Positions 17,196-25,354 of a stretch of DNA of 64,000 nt are shown here, in pieces. The notes below the pieces were generated by a model. That model saw only the letters and a list, made by a program, of their open reading frames with translations, did no database searches and was not told where the DNA came from. Position 1 is the first letter of the stretch; each line of letters begins with the position of its first letter. The translations under genes were made by a program, and so were the position numbers. Location of the stretch: the NCBI GenBank assembly GCA_035644395.1, contig DASQOR010000010.1, forward strand, positions 20,199 through 84,198, written 5' to 3'. This stretch comes from JBGPLJ01 sp035644395 (lineage in GTDB: Bacteria; Pseudomonadota; Gammaproteobacteria; Steroidobacterales; Steroidobacteraceae).

Positions 17196-18053
17196 TCAGA
17201 GGCCCAGAATACGTGCGTCCAGCGCTTTGCCGACCGCCTGGGTACGGTTCACCGCATTCAGCTTGCGCAGGATCTTCTGCACGTGATTCTTCACGGTCAG
17301 CGGGCTGATCTTCAGAATGCTGCCGACTTCGTTGTTGCTCTTGCCAAGACAGATCCAGCGCAGGATCTCCTGCTCGCGCGCAGTCAGCGCGCGCACGCCG
17401 GCGGGAGTGGCGCGGTCCGCGGCTTGAGTCTGCTCGATGCGCGAGCGCACCCATGCCGCGTACAGAAACGGCGCGACGAGCTGCACGATGTACATCTGCG
17501 TGGGCCCGATGCGTCCCGAGCGACAGGCGAAGAAGAACATGCCCGTGACCTCGCCGTCGGTGTCGTGGCAGCCGTGTGCGATGATCTGCGTGGCGGCGAC
17601 CTGCTCGAGCTGACGCGCCAGCGCGCCGCCACACAAAGCGCTGGTGCGCGACGCCTCGCACACGACCGGACGAAAGCGCCGCCTTTTCCATTCGTTGATG
17701 AGCACCGCGGCGGCCGATGGGTCGTGCAGGAACAGATCCGTGAAGATCGAGGCGTCGGCGACCATGGTGGAAAAACTGTCGACTCTCAGGGCCGGCGGAT
17801 CGCCGCCGCGCAACGCGCAGATCAGTACGTCGTGGGGCACCAGGCTCTGCAGCAGGCCCTGCGTCCACATGAAGAAGTGGGAGCGCGCATGCACACGCAA
17901 GGATGCGTCGAGGTTCAGCGCGAGCGATTCGAGCTGCAGGGCGTCCAGCATCGACGGATTGACCCGCTGCTGATCCTGCTCCGCGTGCGCCGGCGCATCC
18001 GTCGCGCCGCCTGCCGCCTCCTCCGGGCGCTGCGCCAAGTGACCTGTATTCAT
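17196..18053 (-). CDS. epsA: EpsA-type LuxR family transcriptional regulator
   Basis: A 285-residue regulator. An N-terminal sensory domain of the EpsA kind ('LALNLDASLRVHARSHFFMW', 'LVPHDVLICAL') is followed by a LuxR/GerE helix-turn-helix at the C-terminus: 'LTAREQEILRWICLGKSNNE' then 'ISPLTVKNHVQKILRKL'. It is the kind of regulator found in XrtB-type EPS loci and probably controls the eps genes on both sides. An ATG at 18119 would add 22 residues; I prefer 18053 because of GAGAGG upstream and better fit with the family, but this is not certain. Confidence 0.85.
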   Translation of the reverse strand: MNTGHLAQRPEEAAGGATDAPAHAEQDQQRVNPSMLDALQLESLALNLDASLRVHARSHFFMWTQGLLQSLVPHDVLICALRGGDPPALRVDSFSTMVADASIFTDLFLHDPSAAAVLINEWKRRRFRPVVCEASRTSALCGGALARQLEQVAATQIIAHGCHDTDGEVTGMFFFACRSGRIGPTQMYIVQLVAPFLYAAWVRSRIEQTQAADRATPAGVRALTAREQEILRWICLGKSNNEVGSILKISPLTVKNHVQKILRKLNAVNRTQAVGKALDARILGL

Positions 18054-18215
18054 GCCGGCAATGGCCTCTCGAGTGGCTGGCTCGAATGGCTTATACGCAA
18101 ACGCATATGACACAGCCATGTCGCAACACCGCTATCGGCGCGCCGCCCTTGGTCCTAAGGAACTACGGGACCGCTCATCCCGGCTCGCGATCGTCGAGCC
18201 GTAGACGGTCTAGCC

Positions 18216-19622
18216 TTGCGGCAATGGAGCCGACCGACCTTGCTAGCCGTCCAGCAAAATAGCGCGCAGCCGCTGCGCATTCGACCGGGGCCCACGGCGC
18301 TGTTGCGGGCGTTGCTCGATCCGCTCATCGCCGACGCCGTGCTGCTCGCGACCGTCATGGGGTTCCACGGCCGGATCGAGGGACCGTACCTGATCCTGGC
18401 GCTCTTGATGTTCTCCATCGCCTTTCCGAGCAGGATCGACTGGAGCGCGCCGAACGGCGCGTTACTCAGAAACATCCTGGCGGACTGGCTCGCGATCGTC
18501 GGGCTCCTGTTGCTGCTCGGATGGGCGTCGCGCACGCTGGGCGCCTTCGACCAGCGGGTGATACTCGTGTGGCTGCTCGCGACACCGCTTGCGATATTCG
18601 CAGCCCGGTCCTTGCTGCCCGCCATCCTGACGCAGATGTGGGCGACGCAGGGCCCGCACCGCACGGCCGTCATTGCGGGAGCGAACGATCTTGGACGGCG
18701 ACTGGCCGAGCATTTCAGCGCGAACCCCATCCTCGGCATCCGCCACCTCGGCTTCTTCGACGACCGCGGCGCCGAGCGCCTCGACACGGTGCCGACCGGC
18801 TCATTGCGCGAGCTCGCGGGCTACGTCAAGACGCAGCACGTCGACGTCATCTACATCGCACTGCCGACGTGCTCGCAGCCGCGCATCCGCCGGCTGCTCG
18901 AGGACCTGCACGACACCACGGCCTCGATCTATTTCGTACCCGACATCCTGCTGTTCGACCTGATCCAGGGCCGCATCGAGTTGCTCGGCGAGCTCCCGGT
19001 AGTAGCGGTCTGCGAGTCCCCGTTCTACGGGGTGAACGGAATCATCAAGCGAGCAAGCGACATCGTGCTGGCGGTGCTGCTGCTTGTCATCACGGCGCCG
19101 CTTCTGCTGGTGATCGCGATCGGCGTGCGGGTCAGCTCGCCCGGTCCTGTGCTCTTCCGGCAGCGCCGCTACGGCCTCGACGGGCGCGAAATCGTGGTTT
19201 ACAAGTTTCGCACGATGACCTGCCTCGAAGATGGCGTCGAGATCCGGCAGGCGACCGCCGAGGATCCGCGTATCACGCGTTTCGGTGCGATTCTGCGCCG
19301 CTACTCGCTCGACGAGCTGCCGCAATTCGTGAACGTCCTTCAGGGTCGCATGAGCGTCGTGGGGCCACGACCACACGCCGTGGCTCACAACGAAATCTAC
19401 CGCAAGCTGATCCGCGGCTACATGATCCGCCACAAAGTGCGACCGGGAATCACGGGCCTCGCACAGGTCCGCGGGCTGCGCGGCGAGACCGAGTCGCTCG
19501 AAAAGATGCAGGCGCGCGTCGCTTGCGATCTCGACTACCTGAGACACTGGTCGTTGCTGCTCGACCTGCGGGTCGTGCTGAGAACCGTTGGCGTGGTGCT
19601 GGCCCGCAGGAACGCGTACTGA
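18216..19622 (+). CDS. Undecaprenyl-phosphate sugar phosphotransferase (EPS priming enzyme, EpsB/WcaJ type)
   Basis: A 468-residue polyisoprenyl-phosphate hexose-1-phosphate transferase. It has several N-terminal membrane helices, a CoA-binding-like domain (about 145-250, 'RTAVIAGANDLGRRLAE') and a bacterial sugar transferase domain from ~270, with 'KRASDIVLAVLLLVITAPLL', 'SPGPVLFRQRRYGLDGREI', 'YKFRTM', 'RYSLDELPQF', 'MSVVGPRPH' and 'RPGITGLAQVRG'. It starts EPS synthesis by placing the first sugar-phosphate on the lipid carrier. The start is unclear: only TTG codons (18216 or 18240) precede the conserved region. It is divergent to the EpsA-type regulator gene. Confidence 0.9.
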   Translation: MRQWSRPTLLAVQQNSAQPLRIRPGPTALLRALLDPLIADAVLLATVMGFHGRIEGPYLILALLMFSIAFPSRIDWSAPNGALLRNILADWLAIVGLLLLLGWASRTLGAFDQRVILVWLLATPLAIFAARSLLPAILTQMWATQGPHRTAVIAGANDLGRRLAEHFSANPILGIRHLGFFDDRGAERLDTVPTGSLRELAGYVKTQHVDVIYIALPTCSQPRIRRLLEDLHDTTASIYFVPDILLFDLIQGRIELLGELPVVAVCESPFYGVNGIIKRASDIVLAVLLLVITAPLLLVIAIGVRVSSPGPVLFRQRRYGLDGREIVVYKFRTMTCLEDGVEIRQATAEDPRITRFGAILRRYSLDELPQFVNVLQGRMSVVGPRPHAVAHNEIYRKLIRGYMIRHKVRPGITGLAQVRGLRGETESLEKMQARVACDLDYLRHWSLLLDLRVVLRTVGVVLARRNAY

Positions 19623-19626
19623 TCGA

Positions 19627-20397
19627 TCACATCGCCCCGACGGCGGGCGGCGCGCCCGGCAGACTGCGCAGCGTCGCGTGGTCGGACGCCCCGGATGTCG
19701 CGTGCGTCACGGTCGAGCTGCGCAACCGGTAGCCTACGCCGCGCACGGTCTCGATCAGCGAACTGCGTCCGCTCGCCGCCAGTGCTTGCCGCAGGCGGCG
19801 AATGTGCACGTCCACCGTACGTTCCTCCACGAAGATCCGGTCGCCCCAGACTTCATCGAGCAGTTTGCTGCGGCTGAAGACCCGGCCCGGATGAGTCATG
19901 AAGAAATGCAGGAGCCGGAACTCGGTGGTCCACACCTCGACGTCCTGCTCATCGACGGTCACGTGGTGCGCGGCCGGATCGAGGCGCAGACCGTCGATCT
20001 GAACCACCTCATCGGCGAGCTGCGGCGACCGTCGCCGCATGACTGCCTTGATGCGCGCCAGGAGCTCCCGCGTGGAAAATGGCTTCGGCACGAAATCGTC
20101 GGCGCCCGCCTCGAGCGCCGCGACCCGATCGGATTCCTCCGCGCGCGCGCTGATGGCGATGATGCAGATGCCGGCAGTGCGCTGATCGGCGCGCAACTGA
20201 CGCGCGAAGGTCAAGCCCGGCGTTCCAGGCAGGACCAGCTCCAGCACGGCCAGGTCCGGCCGGGCGCCGCGCATCAGGGTTTCGGCCTCCCGAACATCCG
20301 CTGCGCACGCGACCCGATAGCCTGCGTGACCGAGATTGGCCACGAGGAGGTCGCGAACCGCCGCGTTGTTGTCTACCACAAGTATCGAGCCGCCCAT
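19627..20397 (-). CDS. OmpR/PhoB-family response regulator with degenerate receiver
   Basis: A 256-residue protein: receiver domain (1-120) plus winged-helix DNA-binding domain (about 133-232: 'WTTEFRLLHFFMTHPGRVFS', 'VDVHIRRLRQAL', 'ETVRGVGYRL'). The receiver lacks the usual phosphorylation residues. The phosphoacceptor Asp is Glu53 (A-V-L-E-L-V-L-P), and the acidic pair reads D9-N10 instead of two acids. The switch Ser (ISAR) and Lys (VPKPFS) remain. It may therefore be locked in an active-like state or controlled without a kinase; no histidine kinase is nearby. It converges on the priming transferase gene with 4 bases between stops. A TCTATCGATAGA palindrome lies about 60 bases upstream. 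Confidence 0.88.
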   Translation of the reverse strand: MGGSILVVDNNAAVRDLLVANLGHAGYRVACAADVREAETLMRGARPDLAVLELVLPGTPGLTFARQLRADQRTAGICIIAISARAEESDRVAALEAGADDFVPKPFSTRELLARIKAVMRRRSPQLADEVVQIDGLRLDPAAHHVTVDEQDVEVWTTEFRLLHFFMTHPGRVFSRSKLLDEVWGDRIFVEERTVDVHIRRLRQALAASGRSSLIETVRGVGYRLRSSTVTHATSGASDHATLRSLPGAPPAVGAM

Positions 20398-20455
20398 GAT
20401 CCGTCTGCCCTTGGTTGAATCGATGGGATCATGTTAGGGACGGCCGTACGGCTTC

Positions 20456-20467
20456 TCTATCGATAGA
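20456..20467. promoter_or_regulatory. TCTATCGATAGA palindrome upstream of the OmpR-type regulator
   Basis: A perfect 12-base AT-rich palindrome lies about 60 bases upstream of the regulator's start codon in the short gap between it and the STAS-like gene. A GCCGTACGGC palindrome follows at 20443-20452. The position suits an operator or autoregulatory site; no binding protein is known. Confidence 0.35.
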
Positions 20468-20505
20468 ATTCCCTAGCTGCGCGGATAAAATCCCCGATTC
20501 CCGGA

Positions 20506-20880
20506 CTAGGCCTGGGCCATCCCGGAACCCTCGCGCAGCCATTGGCGCGCCTCCCCTTCCGTGCGAAAACTGCGCAGGTTCAGGGAATGCCCACGCGCGA
20601 CGCGTTCGAGCCTGTCATGCGAGGCTTGAACATATTGGTCGTCGGCCACCAGGGCGAATCGGTGCGACGGTCCGCAACCCGCCGTGATGAGGTACTCGAT
20701 GAGCCCTTGTGGATCGGCAGGGAGGAGCGACGCGGAGTGGCTGACCCGGATAAGGAACGATGTGTGGGTGACGCCGAAAACGGCAATCGCCCGCAGCAGA
20801 TCTTTCGTCTGTTCCGTCGTCTGGCGGCCGGCCAGGTCCGCACGAATACAGTCGCTTTCGACATTGATCGCGTAGCTCAT
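20506..20880 (-). CDS. STAS/SpoIIAA-like small protein
   Basis: A 124-residue protein from the ATG at 20880 (a second ATG at 20898 would add six residues). The beta-alpha layout, starting 'MSYAINVESDCIRADLAGRQ' and ending in an amphipathic 'SFRTEGEARQWL' helix, matches the SpoIIAA-like/STAS family of short proteins that often accompany surface-polysaccharide or stress genes. No serine switch can be assigned with certainty. It reads in the same direction as the OmpR-type regulator, 109 bases away. Role unknown. Confidence 0.65.
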   Translation of the reverse strand: MSYAINVESDCIRADLAGRQTTEQTKDLLRAIAVFGVTHTSFLIRVSHSASLLPADPQGLIEYLITAGCGPSHRFALVADDQYVQASHDRLERVARGHSLNLRSFRTEGEARQWLREGSGMAQA

Positions 20881-21016
20881 TGCCCCGATCCCAAACATAC
20901 CGGTGCCGTTCTAGCATCCAACGTGCGGAGTCTGATGCACCGGAGGGTAGTTCATCCGGTCTAGAGGCTCGGCGCGGCGGGTCCGCCGCGGCTACTTCAT
21001 CGCGCGCGGCGCACGA

Positions 21017-21036
21017 CATGGTCCAGGCGGACCATG
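21017..21036. repeat. Inverted repeat CATGGTCC-N4-GGACCATG
   Basis: A perfect 8-base inverted repeat with spacer AGGC lies between the divergent STAS-like and monooxygenase genes. A second inverted repeat (CTTGCA / TGCAAG, 21082-21100) lies closer to the monooxygenase ATG. Either could be an operator or an RNA hairpin in the leader. Confidence 0.45.
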
Positions 21037-21122
21037 CGCGCGAGGCGCAGATGCGGCAGTAACGGCACAGAGGGCGGGTAGCTTGCATCGCCCGTGCAAG
21101 ACGCCGCGAGTGAAGTACCGCC

Positions 21123-22151
21123 ATGCCTGCAACGCCGTCACACAACGAGCTGAAGATCTTCTCCACCTGCCCGCCATCCGCGCTCTCGGACCCGCAGACT
21201 GCCCTGCGCGAGCTTGAGAGCATCGCGCGCTGGAGCGAAGACGCCGGTTGCGAGGGCATGCTCGTCTTCACGGACAACGCGCAGATCGATCCGTGGCTGG
21301 TGTCGCAGGCGGTCATCCGGGCGACCAAGCGGCTATGCCCGCTGGTCGCGATTCAACCGGTCTACATGCACCCCTACTCGGTGGCCAAGATGGTCACTTC
21401 GCTTGCGTTCCTGTACGGCCGGCGCGTGTACCTCAACCTGGTCGCAGGCGGCTTCAAGAAGGATCTGGAAGCGCTCAACGATCTGACGCCGCACGACGAA
21501 CGCTACGCGCGGCTCGTCGAATACGCGACGGTGATCCAGAGCCTGCTCGGCACGAGCGATCCGGTGAGCTTCGAGGGGCGCTACTACAAGGTCTCAAACC
21601 TCAAGCTGACTCCCGCACTGCCGGCCCGCTTGCAACCGGGCGTGCTGATTTCCGGATCGTCCGAAGCCGGCGTCGGGGCCGCGCGGCAACTCGGAGCCAC
21701 GGCCGTCGAATATCCCAAACCACCGACGGACTATGCCGGCATGCCGCGCGTCGAAGGCATACCGAGCGGCGTTCGCATCGGAATCATCGCGCGGGCCGCC
21801 GAGGATGAAGCATGGTCGGTCGCGCGCGCACGCTTTCCAGAGGACCGCAAGGGGCAGCTCACGCAGCAGCTCGCGATGAAAGTGTCGGATTCCTCCTGGC
21901 ACCGTCAGCTCTCGGACCTCGGCAAGAGCGGCGTCGACGAGCAGAATCCCTACTGGCTGGTGCCGTTCCAGAACTACAAAGCCGTCTGTCCCTATCTCGT
22001 CGGCAGCTACGACCGCGTGGCCGGAGAAGTTGCCCGCTATCTCGACGTCGGCTACCGCACGTTCATTCTCGACGCGCCGGCGAGCGCCGATGACATGCAC
22101 CATACCGGCGTCGTTTTCGAGCGCGCCGCAAATCTCTGTCCAGCGGCTTGA
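21123..22151 (+). CDS. Luciferase-like flavin-dependent monooxygenase (LLM)
   Basis: A 342-residue TIM-barrel protein of the bacterial luciferase/alkanesulfonate monooxygenase family. Typical parts are 'ARWSEDAGCEGMLVFTDN', 'LCPLVAIQPVYMHPYSVAKM', 'RRVYLNLVAGGF', 'YYKVSNLKLTPAL' and 'PGVLISGSSEAGVGAARQLG'. It would use reduced FMN and oxygen to oxidise a substrate. Its stop overlaps the start of the adenylation gene (TTGA) and a carrier protein follows, so the substrate may be the carrier-bound or free acid handled by those enzymes. That role is inferred from gene order. Confidence 0.82.
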   Translation: MPATPSHNELKIFSTCPPSALSDPQTALRELESIARWSEDAGCEGMLVFTDNAQIDPWLVSQAVIRATKRLCPLVAIQPVYMHPYSVAKMVTSLAFLYGRRVYLNLVAGGFKKDLEALNDLTPHDERYARLVEYATVIQSLLGTSDPVSFEGRYYKVSNLKLTPALPARLQPGVLISGSSEAGVGAARQLGATAVEYPKPPTDYAGMPRVEGIPSGVRIGIIARAAEDEAWSVARARFPEDRKGQLTQQLAMKVSDSSWHRQLSDLGKSGVDEQNPYWLVPFQNYKAVCPYLVGSYDRVAGEVARYLDVGYRTFILDAPASADDMHHTGVVFERAANLCPAA

Positions 22152-23842
22152 CCGTGCTGCTGCAACACGGCGTCATGGCGCAGTCGAGCGCGCGACCCGA
22201 CGCCGTCGCCATCGTCCTCGACGACACGCGCATTACCTACGGAACGCTCGATGCCACCAGCAACGGGCTTGCCCACCTGCTGATCGACGCCGGCTGCCGC
22301 CGCGGTGATCGAATCGCACTGATGATGCCGAAGAGTCCCATGGCGATCATTGCCATGCTGGGCGTCCTCAAGTGCGATGCGACCTACGTCCCGATGGACC
22401 CTGCGAGCCCGCCGGCGCGGCTTGCGAGGATGCTCGAGATCAGCGACTGCCGTTTCGTCCTGGCGGCCGGCGCGGTCGAGGATCGCCTCGCGCGCGCCCT
22501 CGCCCAGGCCCAGCTGCGCGAGCCTCCGACCGTCGGATGGCTGGACGAATGCGCGGCTGCATCGTCGCAGCCAACGCCGGGATTTACCCTTCGAGATCTC
22601 GCGTCCTACCCGACGACGCCGCGGGTGGCGGTCAACAACGGCCAGCATCTGGCGCACATCCTGTTTACGTCCGGAACCACCGGGACGCCCAAGGGCGTCA
22701 TGATCACTCACGCGAGCGTCGTGCATCTCATTCGCTGGGCGCAGCAGCGCTTTCACATCGACCCGGCGGATCGAATCTCCCAGCACTCCCCGCTGCGCTT
22801 CGACGTCTCGACCTTCGACATCTTCGGAGCGCTGTGGTCGGGAGCGGAGCTGCACCTGGTGCCGCCGCATCTGAATCTTCTGCCGCACAAGCTGGCGCAA
22901 TTCATGCGCGACGCCGAACTGACGCAGTGGTTTTCCGTGCCGTCGGTGCTGAACCTCATGGCGAACTTCGACGTCGTGCGGCCGGGAGACTTTCCGAAGT
23001 TGCGGCGCGTGCTCTTTGCCGGCGAGGTCTTGCCCACGCCGACGCTCGTTCACTGGATGCGCCGGCTCCCGCACGTGACATTCACGAATCTGTTCGGTCC
23101 GACCGAAACGACGATCGTGAGCACTCACTACACCGTGCCCGCGTGTCCGACGGACGAGCGCGAGCCCATTCCGATCGGTACTGCGTGTGACGGCGAGGAG
23201 CTGCTCGCTCTCGATGACGAGCTGCGGCCCGTACCCGACGGCGACATCGGCGAGCTTTACATCCGCGGCATCGGCGTGAGTCCCGGTTACTGGCGCGACA
23301 CCGAACGGACCTGCCAGTCGTTCCTGCCTTGCCCCGGCACCGCCGACCCGGGCGAGCGCATGTACCGAACCGGTGACCTCGTGCGTCGCACTGCGGACGG
23401 AATTTTTCACTTCGTCGGCCGCCGCGACTCGCAGATCAAGAGCCGCGGATACCGCATCGAGCTCGGTGACATCGAGGCGGCGCTCTGTTCGCTGGCAAGC
23501 CTGCGCGAAAGTGCCGTCATCGCGCTGCAGTCCGGGGGTTTCGAGGGCTGGCAGATCTGCTGCGCCTTCGTACCGGCCACGGATCACGACGCCACGCCGA
23601 AGCGAGTGCGCCTCGAACTGGCGAAGCTTTTGCCGAACTACATGCTCCCGGTGCGCTGGCTGCGTTACGACGCCTTGCCGAGGAATGACAACGGCAAGAT
23701 CGACCGTCCGTTGCTGAAGAGCGAGTTCCTGCAAACGGCGGACCGTGCGACGACGACGCGAACGGGTCGAGCAGCAGCAGCACAGCCGGACGACCCAAGG
23801 ATGAATCCCATCAACGACCGAGTGCCGGAGCCGGGACCATGA
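22148..23842 (+). CDS. DltA/NRPS-like amino-acid adenylation enzyme
   Basis: A 564-residue stand-alone adenylation domain. Core motifs seen: A3 'LFTSGTTGTPKGVMITH', A4 'RFDVSTFDIFGALWSG' (with the Asp that normally contacts the alpha-amino group), A5 'NLFGPTET', A7 'YRTGDLVRR', A8 'SQIKSRGYRIELGDIEA', A10 'NDNGKIDR' with the catalytic Lys. The stretch 'WFSVPSVLNLMANF' and 'LFAGEVLP' recalls DltA. It should activate an amino acid with ATP and load it on the carrier protein encoded next. Start is TTG overlapping the upstream stop, or GTG at 22154. ATGA overlap links it to the carrier gene. Confidence 0.88.
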   Translation: MTVLLQHGVMAQSSARPDAVAIVLDDTRITYGTLDATSNGLAHLLIDAGCRRGDRIALMMPKSPMAIIAMLGVLKCDATYVPMDPASPPARLARMLEISDCRFVLAAGAVEDRLARALAQAQLREPPTVGWLDECAAASSQPTPGFTLRDLASYPTTPRVAVNNGQHLAHILFTSGTTGTPKGVMITHASVVHLIRWAQQRFHIDPADRISQHSPLRFDVSTFDIFGALWSGAELHLVPPHLNLLPHKLAQFMRDAELTQWFSVPSVLNLMANFDVVRPGDFPKLRRVLFAGEVLPTPTLVHWMRRLPHVTFTNLFGPTETTIVSTHYTVPACPTDEREPIPIGTACDGEELLALDDELRPVPDGDIGELYIRGIGVSPGYWRDTERTCQSFLPCPGTADPGERMYRTGDLVRRTADGIFHFVGRRDSQIKSRGYRIELGDIEAALCSLASLRESAVIALQSGGFEGWQICCAFVPATDHDATPKRVRLELAKLLPNYMLPVRWLRYDALPRNDNGKIDRPLLKSEFLQTADRATTTRTGRAAAAQPDDPRMNPINDRVPEPGP

Positions 23843-24135
23843 CGCACGCAACGACCGACAGCATCCAGCAGCGCCTCGGCGCCATCTTCGCCGATACGTT
23901 TCACGTCGATGTGCCTGCGCCGGATACGGATCTGCTCGACTCCGGCATTGTCGATTCGCTGCAGTTCGTCGAACTGCTCTATCAGCTGGAGTGCCACTTC
24001 GCACTGCAGCTCAAGATCGAGGAGATCGATCTCGACGACCTGCGATCGCTGGCGCGCGTCGCCCGGCTGGTGTCCCGCAGGATCGATGCGCTCGCGGCCG
24101 GTTGCGAGGCAGCCACTGCGCAGGTGACGACTTGA
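23839..24135 (+). CDS. Acyl/peptidyl carrier protein
   Basis: A 98-residue carrier protein. The motif 'LLDSGIVDSLQFVELLYQLE' holds the Ser (in D-S-L) that receives 4'-phosphopantetheine. Length and helix pattern fit a DltC/ACP-type protein with a short Ala-rich tail. The gene overlaps the adenylation gene by four bases (ATGA) and is followed directly by the GNAT gene (TGA-GTG), so the three are probably made together. It would shuttle the activated acid to an acyltransferase. Confidence 0.9.
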   Translation: MTHATTDSIQQRLGAIFADTFHVDVPAPDTDLLDSGIVDSLQFVELLYQLECHFALQLKIEEIDLDDLRSLARVARLVSRRIDALAAGCEAATAQVTT

Positions 24136-25248
24136 GTGGCTGCCGGTTCAACCGCCCGCAGCCAGGTTCGTATTCTGTCGCCGCAGGACGTTCCCGGCGC
24201 CGCTGCCCTGTTCGCGCGCATCCGGCCAGAGTTTCGTTGGTCATCACGGCACGCGAGCGAAGCCTACTTTCACCAGATCCTGTTCGAAAATCCCTGGCGC
24301 CACCTGGATGTACCCTCGTGGGTGGCGGAAGAAGACGGGCGGCTCTGTGGACTCTATGTGGTGCTGCCCCGGCCCATGCTGTTTCGTGGACACGCGATTC
24401 GCGCTGCGATCGGCTGCCAGTTCCTGGTCGATCCCGCGGCGCGCGACCGGCTCACGGCGTTGCGGCTCGCGCAGGCCTGCCTGTCGGGATCGCAGGATCT
24501 CACGCTCGCCGACGCGGCGAACGAGCGCGCCCGGCGCATGTTGCTCGGATTGGGTGGGTGTGCGCCGCCGCTGCTGAGCCTGCACTGGACGCGAATCCTG
24601 CGTGCCGGGCGTCACGCCCTCGCGCTCTGCGAAGAGCGAAGGACTTTGCCGCCGCGGATCGCGCGGGTCATGCGCCCGCTCGGTACGCTCGTCGACGCGC
24701 TGGTCGGTCGGGCGTCCGGCGACCGCAGCTGGCGGGCCATCGGCCGCACGGTGGATGCGCAGATCGACGCGACCGAAATGCTCGATCATCTGCACGGCGG
24801 CGCTGACCCGCGCGCGCTGCAGCCGGTTTATGACCGCGTTTCGCTGGGCTGGCTGCTCGAACAATCCAGCCTCAAGACGCGTCACGGAAATCTGCGGGCG
24901 CGCGGCGTCCGCGACGACGCCGGCGGACTGATCGGCTGGTACCTCTACTACTTGCGCCCGGGGGCACTCGGAGAAGTGATCCACATATCGGCGTCGCCGG
25001 CCGCGTATCCGACGGTTTTGAAGCATTTGCTCGCCGACGCATGGCATGCCGGCGCGACGGCCCTGCGAGGCCGCGTCGACCCGCGCTTCGCGCAGGAAAT
25101 GTCAGATTGCCGTTGCTGGTTTCGCTGGGAAGGCGCCTGGACGCTGGCGCATTCCCGCGATTCCGCCATCGTGGCTGCGATTCAGAGCGGCGACGCCTGT
25201 CTCAGCCGGCTGGCGGGCGAATGGTGGCTGCGTTTCGCCGGCGGTTGA
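24136..25248 (+). CDS. GNAT-type acyltransferase (EPS decoration, predicted)
   Basis: A 370-residue protein starting at a GTG right after the carrier protein stop. The N-terminal half shows a GNAT-like fold ('VRILSPQDVPGAAALFARIR', 'CGLYVVLPRPMLFRGHAIRA', 'GCQFLVDPAARDRLTALRL'), the C-terminal half a second GNAT-like part ('LIGWYLYYLRPGALGEVIHI'). Proteins of this shape transfer acyl or aminoacyl groups. Coming straight after an adenylation enzyme and carrier protein, it is the best candidate for moving the carrier-bound group onto a sugar. Catalytic residues cannot be assigned with confidence. Confidence 0.65.
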   Translation: MAAGSTARSQVRILSPQDVPGAAALFARIRPEFRWSSRHASEAYFHQILFENPWRHLDVPSWVAEEDGRLCGLYVVLPRPMLFRGHAIRAAIGCQFLVDPAARDRLTALRLAQACLSGSQDLTLADAANERARRMLLGLGGCAPPLLSLHWTRILRAGRHALALCEERRTLPPRIARVMRPLGTLVDALVGRASGDRSWRAIGRTVDAQIDATEMLDHLHGGADPRALQPVYDRVSLGWLLEQSSLKTRHGNLRARGVRDDAGGLIGWYLYYLRPGALGEVIHISASPAAYPTVLKHLLADAWHAGATALRGRVDPRFAQEMSDCRCWFRWEGAWTLAHSRDSAIVAAIQSGDACLSRLAGEWWLRFAGG

Positions 25249-25354
25249 CCCGGCCGGCGCAAAACGCGAAGTCCGCACGCAATGCTCCAAGCGGACTAGC
25301 CCGGGTCCGGCGGGACTCGGCATCGTTTCATGCCGCGTCTCTAGGCTCCTGCCG

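Noticed and set aside
22052..24004. Long minus-strand open frame (about 650 codons) opposite the adenylation gene
   Set aside because: Arg/His/Gly-rich shadow of the adenylation enzyme, which has all its core motifs on the plus strand.
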